From Collimonas arenae (lineage in GTDB: Bacteria; Pseudomonadota; Gammaproteobacteria; Burkholderiales; Burkholderiaceae_D), in contig NZ_CP013233.1 of assembly GCF_001584165.1 (NCBI RefSeq), positions 4,162,620-4,226,619 on the forward strand: a stretch of DNA of 64,000 nt, in the 5' to 3' direction. Of this stretch, positions 30,390 to 40,100 are shown piece by piece (positions within the stretch are counted from its first letter, which is position 1; every line of letters begins with the position of its first letter). Position numbers and translations under genes: made by a program. The notes beneath the pieces were generated by a model. That model had not been told where the DNA came from. It did not search any database and saw only the letters and a list, made by a program, of their open reading frames with translations.

Positions 30390-30932
30390 ATGCAATACCT
30401 AAAATCCACTTTACTAGCACTGACCATGCTGCTGACAGCCTGCAGCACGCCGGTGGAACCGGCATATTACGCAGATCAAAAGCCGCTCTTGAGCATGCAG
30501 GATTATTTCAATGGCACACTTGATGCCTGGGGCATGTTTCAAGATCGTTCGGGCAAAGTGGTCAAACGCTTCACCGTGGTCATCGACTGCAAGTGGCAAG
30601 GCGATACTGGCACCTTGGATGAACACTTCACCTACGCCGACGGCAGCACTCAACAACGCATTTGGACGATCAGGAAGACCGGCGACAATACCTACATCGG
30701 CAGCGCCGCCGATATCGTAGGCGAAGCCATCGGCCACACTGGCGGCAATACCTTGCATTGGGCTTATGTGTTGGCCTTACCGGTCGATGGCAGGGTAATC
30801 AACGTTACGCTGGACGACTGGATGATACTGATGAACGACAAGATCATGCTCAATCACGCAGTGATGAGCAAATATGGCATCAAACTGGGCGATATCACTT
30901 TGTCGTTCAGTAAGCGCCGCCAGGATAAATGA
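30390..30932 (+). CDS. DUF3833 family lipoprotein
   Basis: 180 residues with a clear lipobox LTAC (Cys18) after a hydrophobic N-terminus, so it is membrane-anchored. The mature part reads as a lipocalin-like barrel: YFNGTLDAWGMFQDRSGKV, FTVVIDCKW, LDEHFTYADGSTQQRIW, and a DWMILMNDKIMLNHAVMSKYGI segment typical of DUF3833. Function is unknown; a lipid-binding or shuttling role would fit the operon. The stop overlaps the SDR start as ATGA (30929). Confidence 0.88.
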   Translation: MQYLKSTLLALTMLLTACSTPVEPAYYADQKPLLSMQDYFNGTLDAWGMFQDRSGKVVKRFTVVIDCKWQGDTGTLDEHFTYADGSTQQRIWTIRKTGDNTYIGSAADIVGEAIGHTGGNTLHWAYVLALPVDGRVINVTLDDWMILMNDKIMLNHAVMSKYGIKLGDITLSFSKRRQDK

Positions 30933-31711
30933 AAATGAAACCCCTGAATCCTCCCATCAAGGAATGGCGCAACCTGCGTGTCTGGATCATTGGCGCGTCG
31001 AGCGGCATCGGCGCCGAGACGGCGCTGCTACTTTTGCAGAAGGGTGCCCGCGTCGCCCTGTCCGCACGCAATACGGGGGCATTGGAAAACATCACGCAAG
31101 CGCATCCTGCGGCGCTGACATTGACGCTGGATATCACAATTCCCGCGAGCGTCGCTGCGGCGCGCGATGTCATCATGCAGCGGTGGCAAGGTATTGATCT
31201 GATGCTGGTTGTGGCCGGCGCCTACAATGAAATGCGCGCCGATAATTTCGACCTGAAAATCGCCAATCACCTGCTGGACACCAATCTGCACGGCGTCTTC
31301 AACTGCCTGGATGCAACCCTGCCGATTCTGCTGGCGCAGGGTGCGGGAGCAATCGGCATCGTCGCATCGGTGGCGGGATATAGCGGCTTGCCGAAAGCGA
31401 TGGTGTACGGGCCGTCGAAGGCCGCATTGATCAATTTGACGGAATGCCTGTTCCTCGACCTGCGGCCGCGCGGCATCGGGGTGTATCTGGTGAATCCGGG
31501 CTTCATCGACACACCTCTGACGGCCGGCAACGATTTCAAGATGCCGGCGCTGATGCCCGCCGCTGATGCCGCATCGGCGTTGGTCAAAGGCCTGGAATGC
31601 GGCGACTTCCACCTGCACTTTCCGAAGCGCTTTACCAACTGGCTGCGGCTGGCGCGTCTGCTGCCATATCGCGCTTATTTTGCATTGATCCACAAGGTGA
31701 CCGGATTATGA
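30929..31711 (+). CDS. short-chain dehydrogenase/reductase
   Basis: 260 residues of classical SDR type: nucleotide-binding GASSGIGAE near residues 23-31, ARNTGALE, NAG-loop variant VVAGAYNEM, and the catalytic Ser in VASVAGYSG with YGPSK (Tyr-x3-Lys). The end FTNWLRLARLLPYRAYFALIHK is hydrophobic/amphipathic and may attach to the membrane. It would reduce or oxidise a carbonyl or hydroxyl using NAD(P)H. It is coupled by ATGA overlaps to genes on both sides. Confidence 0.9.
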   Translation: MKMKPLNPPIKEWRNLRVWIIGASSGIGAETALLLLQKGARVALSARNTGALENITQAHPAALTLTLDITIPASVAAARDVIMQRWQGIDLMLVVAGAYNEMRADNFDLKIANHLLDTNLHGVFNCLDATLPILLAQGAGAIGIVASVAGYSGLPKAMVYGPSKAALINLTECLFLDLRPRGIGVYLVNPGFIDTPLTAGNDFKMPALMPAADAASALVKGLECGDFHLHFPKRFTNWLRLARLLPYRAYFALIHKVTGL

Positions 31712-32145
31712 GCATCACTTCACATCAACATGTATCACGCGTGGTGGATTTCTTTGAAAATCTGTCTCCGGACAATTTATCCAGCATACCGCTGATCTAT
31801 GCCGACAATGCCTGGTTCAAGGATCCGTTCAACGAAGTGCGCGGAGTGGTGGAAATCAATAGGATCTTCGCTCACATGTTCTTACAGGTCGACGTTCCGC
31901 GTTTCGTTGTCACCAGCCAGACGGTAGAAAACCAGAGCGCCTTCCTGACCTGGGATTTCCGGTTCAGGATGAAACGTTTTTCAACCACAGGACAGTCGAT
32001 ACGCGGCGCCACACATCTGCATTTCAACGATGCCGGACTGGTCACCTATCATCGCGACTATTGGGACGCGGCGGAGGAGTTGTATGAAAAACTTCCGCTA
32101 CTGGGTGGCTTGATGCGCCTGCTGAAACGCGCAGCGCGGAACTGA
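31708..32145 (+). CDS. NTF2/SnoaL-like domain protein
   Basis: 145 residues from ATG 31708, which overlaps the stop of the SDR gene. The segments VVDFFENLSPDNLSSIPLIYADNAWFKDPFNEVRG, TWDFRFRMKRF and GATHLHFNDAGLVTYHRDYWD are typical of the NTF2-like cone fold that often binds small hydrophobic ligands. It is the last gene of the operon and is often found there next to the SDR. No catalytic role is established. Confidence 0.88.
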   Translation: MSITSHQHVSRVVDFFENLSPDNLSSIPLIYADNAWFKDPFNEVRGVVEINRIFAHMFLQVDVPRFVVTSQTVENQSAFLTWDFRFRMKRFSTTGQSIRGATHLHFNDAGLVTYHRDYWDAAEELYEKLPLLGGLMRLLKRAARN

Positions 32146-32169
32146 TCGCCGGCGTTTCCAGTATTCGAA

Positions 32170-32871
32170 TTACTTGGTAGCCGTTTTAGCTTTTCCTGTC
32201 CGTGCCCCAGGTTTGACTGCGGTCTTCTTGACGACCTGCTTCGGCGCTGCCTTGCTGCGCGGCTGGGCGCCTGCTTTGGCGGCGCTCTTTGCAGCTGGCT
32301 TTTCCACCGGCCGCGAGGCCTTTTCCGTTGCAGCCACACTATTGACGGCTTGCTTGAACTGATTCTGCAGCAGATCCCACCAGGCGTTGGCGTTCCCCAG
32401 GGAGGCAGCTTCGGCTGTGGTTTGTGCGTTTTCAGGCGCTGAGGGAGCGGCAACCGGCTCGGGTTCTTCCTCTGGCTCGGCTTGCTTCGCCACTGATGCC
32501 GCATCGGCACCCTGCCCAGGATTCATGAACGAAAATGGAAATCCGGGCGGCATCGTCCATGCGTTGGCGGCTGGCTCATCGGCGCCGCTGTCCCGGCTAT
32601 CAGTGCTCGACTGGCTGACTGCCGCCATCGCTTGCAGCGCAGTCAGGGTCGCGCTTTGCACTTCCAGCGCCTGAATTGTGGTGCGCAACATGTTCAGGTT
32701 CAGGTTCAACCATGACTCCACCGCTTTCAGGTCGGCGATCTTCTTGTTGATCTCGTCCACCGATAAGGTCGGTACAACCATGCCAGGCACACCCATGCCG
32801 CCCCACATCTTCTTGATAAACTCGAGACTGTCCTGCATTGCATCAACTCCTGGAATATTTGAATGACTCAT
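32170..32871 (-). CDS. phaM: PhaM-type polyhydroxyalkanoate granule regulatory protein
   Basis: 233 residues from ATG 32871, preceded by AAGGAG at a good distance. The N-terminal PhaM domain reads DSLEFIKKMWGGMGVPG, VDEINKKIADLKAVESWLNLNLNMLRTTIQALEVQ. A Pro/Glu/Ala-rich linker follows, then a lysine/alanine-rich, histone-H1-like tail with PAAK/KAAPK repeats, probably DNA-binding. In Ralstonia, PhaM activates the PHA synthase and ties storage granules to the nucleoid. No pha synthesis genes are in the window. It is convergent with the lipid operon. Confidence 0.87.
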   Translation of the reverse strand: MSHSNIPGVDAMQDSLEFIKKMWGGMGVPGMVVPTLSVDEINKKIADLKAVESWLNLNLNMLRTTIQALEVQSATLTALQAMAAVSQSSTDSRDSGADEPAANAWTMPPGFPFSFMNPGQGADAASVAKQAEPEEEPEPVAAPSAPENAQTTAEAASLGNANAWWDLLQNQFKQAVNSVAATEKASRPVEKPAAKSAAKAGAQPRSKAAPKQVVKKTAVKPGARTGKAKTATK

Positions 32872-32921
32872 TACAATCTCCTTCAGAGATAGACTGTCCG
32901 ACAAACGCTTGCGCCGGCATA

Positions 32922-34223
32922 TCAGGGCCGCTGCATCTTGCAGGTAGTGGGCATTGCCGTTGCCGCAGGTGCCAGATAACGCTCGGTTCTGAAACCGTAG
33001 CCACTGCCCTCATTATCAAACCGGATACCGCCATCGGCAAGCTTTTGCATCACGGCGACATACAGCGGCTGAATCAGCTGATGATCGTCCGCACGCATGC
33101 TGGCTTCGTGGAAAGCACTCTTGTAACGCGCGCCTTCCAGCGCCCGCGCCACCGCCACCGCATCGGTGCTTTGCGCTTTCTCGATTGCCGCCGCCAACAT
33201 GTCGATCATGACATCCATCCGCAAAAACAGATAGTCGTCTTTTGGCAGCGGATAACGCTGGCGGAAACTACGATAAAACGCATCGCTAGCGCTGTTGCTG
33301 ATGCCGTCGGCAACATTCGGATGCCACTCGGCAACCGCGCGCACCGTTCCGACGCCGGCATCGCCGATCGCTGCCGGCGCCCCCAGGCTATTGGCATAGA
33401 AAGTATAGAACTTGAGGCGCAACCCGGCTTCCTTTGCAGCCTTGACCAGCAAGGTCAAGTCGTTACCCCAGTTGCCGGTGATGACCGTATCGGCACCGCT
33501 GGCGCGGATTTTGGCAATGTACGGCGCAAAATCCTTGATCTTGCCGATCGGATGCAATTCATCGCCGACGATCTTGATATCCGGCCGCGCCACCTCCAGC
33601 TGACGACGCGCGGCCTTGGCGACCTGTTGGCCGAAACTGTAGTCCTGGCCGATCAAGTAGACGCTTTTTGCCTGGCGGTCGCCCTTGATGACTTCAATCA
33701 ATGCACGCATGCGCATGTCGGCATTGGCATCGAAACGGAAATGCCAGAAACTGCACTTTTCATTGGTCAATGCCGGATCGACCGCCGAGTAGTTCAGGAA
33801 CAACACACGGTTGTTCGGGGTCCTGGCGTTGTGTTTGTTGATCGCCTCGACCAGCGCGCCGGCCACCGCAGAACTATTGCCCTCGAGCACGAACGGGATT
33901 TTCTGGTCAGTCAATTGCCGCAATTGCAAGAGCGCGTCCTCAACGCCCTGCTTGCTATCGAATACGGTCAAGGCCAGAGGATGACGGCCATCCGGCAAAC
34001 GTACGCCGCCGCGCGCGTTGACCTGCTCCACCGCGAACCGGATATTGCGCTCCACCGCCTCGCCAGCGTTGGCAAAGGGACCCGACATGCCTTCGATCAT
34101 GCCAAGCCGGATCGGCGGCAAGTTGGTAACCGCAGGTGCGGCAGATGCGGGCAACGCTGCGGCGCAAAGCACCGTAGCGCATACCAGGGCGATACTGGCT
34201 ACATGACGAAGACGATAAAACAT
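32922..34223 (-). CDS. branched-chain-amino-acid-type ABC transporter substrate-binding protein
   Basis: 433 residues. Signal peptide with hydrophobic core ending ASAAP (cleavage near residue 28). The mature part is a Peripla_BP_6 (Leu/Ile/Val family) fold: IRLGMIEGMSGPFANAGEAVERNIRFAVEQVNARGG, TVFDSKQGVEDAL, YLIGQDYSFGQQVAKAAR and ADTVITGNWGNDLTLL. No permease or ATPase genes are next to it, so it is an orphan receptor or uses a transporter encoded elsewhere. Ligand unknown; family members bind amino acids, amides, urea or aromatic acids. Confidence 0.87.
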   Translation of the reverse strand: MFYRLRHVASIALVCATVLCAAALPASAAPAVTNLPPIRLGMIEGMSGPFANAGEAVERNIRFAVEQVNARGGVRLPDGRHPLALTVFDSKQGVEDALLQLRQLTDQKIPFVLEGNSSAVAGALVEAINKHNARTPNNRVLFLNYSAVDPALTNEKCSFWHFRFDANADMRMRALIEVIKGDRQAKSVYLIGQDYSFGQQVAKAARRQLEVARPDIKIVGDELHPIGKIKDFAPYIAKIRASGADTVITGNWGNDLTLLVKAAKEAGLRLKFYTFYANSLGAPAAIGDAGVGTVRAVAEWHPNVADGISNSASDAFYRSFRQRYPLPKDDYLFLRMDVMIDMLAAAIEKAQSTDAVAVARALEGARYKSAFHEASMRADDHQLIQPLYVAVMQKLADGGIRFDNEGSGYGFRTERYLAPAATAMPTTCKMQRP

Positions 34224-34322
34224 CGGCGGTTATTCTTCTTTGATGGAAATGCAATATTTTACGTGGTTTATCGAAACCTCCCCCTGTGTTGTCGGGTCAA
34301 TCACGGCGGATACGTTTACACT

Positions 34323-35459
34323 ATGCGGATGTCGTCGCCTTCTTCTCCCCCTACAACTTCAGACTACACCTTGACCGGCCGCCGCTGGCTGTGGGTGCTG
34401 GTGCTAACGATCGTGTTGCACGTCTTGCTGATTAGCTGGGGCAGCCGCCAGTTCAGCGTTTCGCAGCCGGTAAATCGGCCGGAGCAAATCATCCTGGCCG
34501 ACCTGGTGCCATTGCCACCGGTCGAAAAGCCGGTGATGTTGCCACAACCAGACAAGCCCAAGACCAGCGCACCCAAACGCGCCGCGCCGGCAGCCAAGCC
34601 GCGTCCGGCACCGATTGAGCAGGTGCCGGATACACCAATCAGGGAGACTGTTACCCCCATCGTCGACGTTGCTGGCGCCCCTGGGAACGACGCCGTTGCC
34701 GGTGCCGCCGCTCCCCCTGAAGCTGCGCCGGCCGCAACCGAACCCGCAGCGGCGCCAACCGAAACGGCCACCAAGGCAGGCAAGCAATACCGGACCAACC
34801 CGCCGCCATCTGCCGAGTTGAAATATGACGTGGAAGCGCTGAACAAGGGCCAGAATTACCATGGCAGCGGCAAAATCACCTGGCATACCGATGGCGGCAG
34901 CTACACCATGAACCTTGAAGCCGGCGCGCTGTTCTTCACTGTCCTTGACGTTAAAAGCGAAGGTGAAATCAATGGCTTCGGCATCTCACCGATTACCTTT
35001 ACGCAAAAGCGTTTCCGCAAACAACCGACCATCACGACCTTCCATCGCGAGCTCAATCAGATCGTGTTTTCAGATTCCAACAATAGCTATCCGCTCAGCG
35101 GCGGCGAGCAGGATCGCTCCAGCGTGGTGTGGCAACTGGCCAGCATCGGCCGTGGCGACAGCAGCCAGTTTGCTCCAGGCGCGGTGATCGACATGTTCGT
35201 AGCCGGCCCCAAGGATGCCGAAACCTGGCGCATGCAAGTGATCGGTGAAGAACAGATTAGCGTCAACGGCGACAATACCGACGTGTGGCACGTGATCCGT
35301 ATCCCGCTGGCAGGCTCCCACGAACAGCGGCTCGATATATGGCTAGCGCCACAGCAGGAATGGTATCCGGTCAAACTGCGCTTTACCGAAACCGATGGCG
35401 ACTATACGGACATGTCGCTATCCAAATTGAAGCGGCTCGATACTGCCGCGGCGAACTAA
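34323..35459 (+). CDS. DUF3108 protein with TonB-like N-terminal anchor
   Basis: 378 residues from ATG 34323 (ATG 34329 is an alternative; no good ribosome site). Order: a short tail, one membrane helix (WLWVLVLTIVLHVLLISWG), a Pro/Ala/Lys-rich stretch of about 120 residues like the periplasm-spanning part of TonB, then DUF3108 (from about 160 on) with KRFRKQPTITTFHRE, YPLSGGEQDRSSVVWQL and LDIWLAPQQEWYPVKLRF. The helix would anchor it in the inner membrane with the domain reaching across the periplasm. The next gene encodes a soluble paralog of the same domain. Function unknown. Confidence 0.85.
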   Translation: MRMSSPSSPPTTSDYTLTGRRWLWVLVLTIVLHVLLISWGSRQFSVSQPVNRPEQIILADLVPLPPVEKPVMLPQPDKPKTSAPKRAAPAAKPRPAPIEQVPDTPIRETVTPIVDVAGAPGNDAVAGAAAPPEAAPAATEPAAAPTETATKAGKQYRTNPPPSAELKYDVEALNKGQNYHGSGKITWHTDGGSYTMNLEAGALFFTVLDVKSEGEINGFGISPITFTQKRFRKQPTITTFHRELNQIVFSDSNNSYPLSGGEQDRSSVVWQLASIGRGDSSQFAPGAVIDMFVAGPKDAETWRMQVIGEEQISVNGDNTDVWHVIRIPLAGSHEQRLDIWLAPQQEWYPVKLRFTETDGDYTDMSLSKLKRLDTAAAN

Positions 35460-35524
35460 TTTCTTGTTATTGCCGTCTGACACCAAGACCCGCACTCAAT
35501 ATCTGCATCATTTTTTGGAAAACC

Positions 35525-36286
35525 ATGAAATCAACCTTACTCCGTCTATCCCTCGCCACGGCACTATGCGCCAGCACGCTGACTGCCTTCGCAGCAGACG
35601 CCGATCACCCGACGCACAAATACAAGATTGACCTGCCGCCGTCGGCCGACCTCAGCTATACGATCCAGGCCAAGCAAGGCGGCATGACGATCAGCGGCGA
35701 AGGCTCGCTCAAATGGCAAGTCGGCGACAAGCATTTCAGCGTCAATTCGGAAACCCGCGCCATGATCGTCGGCAAAATCCTGGAAGCATCCAGCGAAGGA
35801 GCGATCGACGATTATGGCCTGGCGCCAACCCAATTCGTCAACAAGCGCTTTCGCAAGGAAGCTACCACCACTACTTTCCATCGCGATAGCGGCACTATCG
35901 GATTTTCCGAATCCGCCGACAGCTATCCGCTGAAAGGCGGCGAGCAGGACCGCACCAGCATCATCTGGCAATTGATTTCGGTTGCGCGCGCTGCGCCGAA
36001 GCAATTCAAGCCGGGATCGGACTGGACCTTCTTTGTGGCCGGCATGCACGATGCGGAGCCATGGACATTCAAGGTCATCAAGAATGAGAAGATCAGCACG
36101 CCGATGGGTGAGCTGGAGGCCGTGCACATTTTCAAGGCGCCGCCGCCGGACGCCAAGGATCAACAGGTGGATATCTGGCTGGCGCCATCGCTGGAATGGT
36201 ATCCGGTGCGGCTGCGTTTCACCGAACCGAACAACGACTACGTCGAACAGAACCTGCGGCAGGTGAGCAACAAGGCCGTCAAATGA
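35525..36286 (+). CDS. DUF3108 periplasmic protein, paralog of the upstream gene
   Basis: 253 residues from ATG 35525 with a cleavable signal peptide (AFAAD near residue 23). The mature part is one DUF3108 domain sharing with its neighbour the blocks KRFRKEATTTTFHRD, YPLKGGEQDRTSIIWQL and VDIWLAPSLEWYPVRLRFTE in the same order and spacing. It clearly arose by tandem duplication. Members are predicted beta-rich envelope proteins without known activity. Only 65 bases separate the two genes, so they are probably co-transcribed. Confidence 0.87.
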   Translation: MKSTLLRLSLATALCASTLTAFAADADHPTHKYKIDLPPSADLSYTIQAKQGGMTISGEGSLKWQVGDKHFSVNSETRAMIVGKILEASSEGAIDDYGLAPTQFVNKRFRKEATTTTFHRDSGTIGFSESADSYPLKGGEQDRTSIIWQLISVARAAPKQFKPGSDWTFFVAGMHDAEPWTFKVIKNEKISTPMGELEAVHIFKAPPPDAKDQQVDIWLAPSLEWYPVRLRFTEPNNDYVEQNLRQVSNKAVK

Positions 36287-36355
36287 CGGCATTTGCAGCA
36301 GCCATGGCTGCGGCGGCATAAAATCACCCTATTCAACATTGATACAGTAAATCCT

Positions 36356-37066
36356 ATGACTACACCAAACGGCGCCATCGTCCTGTTCAGCGGCGGCCAG
36401 GACTCGACCACCTGCCTGGCCTGGGCTTTGTCGCGCTACGAGCGGGTCGAGACCATCGGCTTCGATTATGGCCAGCGGCACGCGATCGAACTGACCGTGC
36501 GCCCGGTCCTGCTGCAAAAAATCCGCGAGCAGTTCCCGCAATGGGCCGGAAAACTCGGTGAAGACCACATGATCGACCTGTCGCTGATTTCGAAGATTTC
36601 ATCGACGGCGATGACCGAGGACGTCGAAATCGTCATGCAGGAAAACGGTTTGCCGAACACCTTCGTACCCGGCCGCAACCTGCTGTTCATGACGGTCGCC
36701 GCCACCGTAGCCTACCGGCGCGGCTTGAATGTGCTGGTCGGCGGCATGTGCGAAACCGATTTCTCCGGCTATCCCGATTGCCGCGACGACACCATGAAGG
36801 CGTTGCAGGTCGCGCTGAACCTCGGCATGGCAACGCAGCTCAAACTGGAAACGCCACTGATGTGGATCGACAAGTCGGAAACCTGGAAACTGGCTCAAGA
36901 CCTCGGCGGCGAAGCACTGGTAGACCTGATCCGCGCCGACACCCATACCTGTTACCTGGGCCAGCGCGGCGCGCTGCATGACTGGGGCTACGGCTGCGGC
37001 ACCTGCCCGGCCTGCGCGTTGCGGGCGCGCGGCTACCAGCAATTCAAGCAGACTGGCGGCGCCTGA
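36356..37066 (+). CDS. queC: 7-cyano-7-deazaguanine synthase
   Basis: 236 residues from ATG 36356. The PP-loop ATPase motif [15 protein letters not shown] is at the N-terminus, [11 protein letters not shown] follows, PGRNLLFMT lies in the middle, and the zinc cysteines are in the C-terminal block with [12 protein letters not shown]. QueC turns 7-carboxy-7-deazaguanine into preQ0 with ammonia and ATP, in queuosine tRNA modification. The other que genes are not nearby. A strong terminator follows. Confidence 0.95.
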   Translation: MTTPNGAIVLFSGGQDSTTCLAWALSRYERVETIGFDYGQRHAIELTVRPVLLQKIREQFPQWAGKLGEDHMIDLSLISKISSTAMTEDVEIVMQENGLPNTFVPGRNLLFMTVAATVAYRRGLNVLVGGMCETDFSGYPDCRDDTMKALQVALNLGMATQLKLETPLMWIDKSETWKLAQDLGGEALVDLIRADTHTCYLGQRGALHDWGYGCGTCPACALRARGYQQFKQTGGA

Positions 37067-37104
37067 AGCAATTCGACAACCCGGCGGCAAACCCGCAGGC
37101 AAAT

Positions 37105-37143
37105 AAAAACGGCTGGTAGATATTCTCTACCAGCCGTTTTTTT
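37105..37143. terminator. bidirectional terminator between queC and the indolepyruvate oxidoreductase gene
   Basis: A perfect 16-pair stem (37105-37120 with 37126-37141) around a 5-base loop, with A-run and T-run at the two ends. It serves the two convergent genes. Confidence 0.93.
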
Positions 37144-37177
37144 CAACGCTCACTTCAACACTAAACCTCGCGCATCA

Positions 37178-40100
37178 TCAAGCTGCAATCGATCGTGCCA
37201 ACTCACCTTTTTTCTCGGCGGCAGGATTGTGGAATTGCGCCAGCAACTGTGCTTCCTTGGCGCGTGCCGCTGTCAGATGGCGTTCCTTGACATGGCCATA
37301 ACCGCGAATTTCTTCAGGGATGCTGGCGATCGCCACGGCGGCAGACAGGTTATCGACGCTCAATTTCGTCAACAGAGAAGCGACGGTTTCCTTGTAGCGT
37401 GCAATCGAGCTGCGCTCTTCCTTGCGCTCCGCGGTGTAACCGAAGATGTCGAACGCGCCGCCACGCAGGAACTTGAGCTTGGCCAGCATGCCGAACGCAC
37501 GCATCATCCATGGACCGAATTCCTGCTTGATCAAATGCCCGTGTGCGTCGTGCTTGGCCAACAGCGGCGGCGCCAGGTGGAACTTGAGCTTGTAGTCGCC
37601 TTCGAACATGCCGGCAACCTTGGCCTTGAATGCGCCATCGGTGTACAGCCGCGCCACTTCGTACTCATCCTTGTAAGCCATCAGCTTGAACAGATACGTC
37701 GCCACCGCCATACTCAGGCGCTGCGCTGCGCGTGCACCGTCGGTTTGCGGCAATTGGCGTTCAGCGGCTGCGACCTGCTCAACGAAGCTGCGGTATTGCT
37801 CGGCGTAAGCCGCATCCTGATAGGAAGTCAGGACTGCCACGCGACGCTTGATCAAGTCATCCAGATTCGGTGCGCGCTTGAACTCGATGACCTGGGCCGG
37901 CGTGTCGCTGAGGCGGGTGCGTTTCTCCAGCGAAGCCATATCGCAAGCCGCAGTGCGGCCCAGACAAAAGCCTGCTTGTTGAACGCGACCTGCAGCGCAT
38001 TCAATTCAATCGCCCGCATCAGCGATGCTTCTGTCAGCGGCACCCAGCCTTTTTGCCATGCATAGCCGAGCATGAACATATTGGTCGCAATCGCATCGCC
38101 CATCAATGCAGTGGCAATCCGGCCAGCGTCGATGAATTCGACGCGGTCGCTGCCGCAAGCGGCGCGAATGTCTTGTTCTGCTGCGGCATCCGGGAACTGC
38201 CAATCCGGATTCTTGACGAAGGCGGCGGTCGGCGTGCGGGTCGAATTGATCGCCGCGTAAGTGCGACCCTCGCCCATCCGCGACAACGCATCGCGGTTGG
38301 CGCTGACGATCGAATCGCAACCGATCACCAGATCGGCGTCGCCGGTGCCGACGCGTGTCGAATAGATATCGTCCGGATGATCGGCCAGTCGCACGTGCGA
38401 CATCACCGGCCCACCCTTTTGCGCCAGGCCGCTCATGTCGAGCACCGAGCATCCTTTGCCTTCAACGTGCGCCGCCATCGCCAGGATCTGACCGATAGTC
38501 ACCACGCCGGTGCCGCCAATGCCGGTCACCAGGATGCCATATGGCTTTTCGGTATTCGGCAGGATCGGCTCCGGCAGGCTGGCCACCGGCGCTTCAGCAA
38601 CACCTGCTGCAACCGTCACCTTGGCCGGCTTCTTCAGGCTACCGCCTTCGACCGTGACAAAGCTCGGGCAGAAACCGGTGACGCAAGAGAAGTCCTTGTT
38701 ACACGACGATTGGTTGATCTGCCGCTTGCGACCGAACTCGGTTTCCAACGGTTCCACCGACAGGCAATTCGACTGCACGCTGCAATCGCCGCAACCTTCG
38801 CACACGGCTTCGTTGATCACTGCGCGCTTGGCTGGATCTGGATATTCGTTGCGTTTCCGGCGGCGACGTTTTTCCGACGCGCAGGTCTGGTCGTAAATCA
38901 TGGCCGAGCAGCCTTCAATCTCACGCAATTCACGCTGCACGGCATCCAGTTCGCTACGGTGACGAATCGTCACACCCGGCGCCCAGTCCATGCTGGATCC
39001 ATATTTCTCAGGTTCATCGGTGACCACGATAATCGGCGTCACGCCTTCCGCAGCGATCTGACGCGAAATCATCGCGGGATCAAGCGGACCGTCGAAGGCC
39101 TGGCCACCAGTCATGGCAACCGCATCGTTGAACAGGATCTTGTAGGTGATATTGACCTTGGCGGCGACCGATGCGCGGATCGCCAACAGACCGGAGTGGA
39201 AATAGGTGCCGTCGCCGAGATTGGCGAACACGTGTTTTTCCGATGTGAACGGTGCCTGGCCGACCCAGGTCACGCCTTCGCCGCCCATGTGGGTAAATGT
39301 CGACGATTCGCGATCCATCCACAACACCATGTAGTGGCAGCCGATACCGGCCAGGCCACGGCTGCCATCAGGCAGCTTGGTCGAGGTATTGTGCGGGCAG
39401 CCAGAGCAGAAATGCGGCACGCGATCCTTGGCCGGATCTGGCTTGCTGCTGATGTTCAGCAGCGCTTCCTTGGCTTCCAGATAGGCAACTCGTTGCTGCA
39501 CCCGTTGCGCCACAGGATGACCGGCGAAATATTTCGAAATGCGGGTGGCGATCGCACGAGCGATCTGCGCCGGATTCAACTCATAGGTCGCCGGTAACAG
39601 CCAATCGCCGTGACCTTCGCCGGTGCGATTGCTCCACTCTCCGGTGTCATCGAATTTGCCGACCACGCGCGGGCGCACATCGTCACGCCAGTTGTACAAC
39701 TCCTCCTTGACCTGGTATTCCAGGATCTGACGCTTCTCTTCGACCACCAGGATTTCTTCCAGGCCCTGCGCAAACTCACGCACACCTTCCGCTTCCAGCG
39801 GCCAGGTCATGCCGATCTTGTACAGCCGGATACCGATGTCGCGCGCGACGTTTTCGTCGATGCCGAGGTCAGCCAATGCCTGGCGCGTGTCGAGATACGA
39901 TTTGCCAGCAGTGATGATGCCGATCTTGGCGCGCGGGCTGTCCCAGATGATCTGGTTCAGCTTGTTGACGCGGGCATAGGCCAGCGCCGCGTACCACTTG
40001 TAGTTGTTCATCCGTGCTTCTTGTCCCAGCACGGTATCGGGCAAGCGGATATTCAAGCCATCCGGCGGCAATTCAAGATCGGCAGCGGTCGGCAGTACGA

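Noticed and set aside
32838-34322. Upstream extension of the first DUF3108 frame by 495 codons
   Set aside because: It lies opposite the binding-protein gene and its translation has no protein-like pattern; the real start is near 34323, just before the membrane helix.
38053-39597. Open frame of 514 codons opposite the indolepyruvate oxidoreductase gene
   Set aside because: Low-complexity, His/Arg-rich translation typical of an antisense shadow in G+C-rich DNA; the minus-strand gene is well conserved here.
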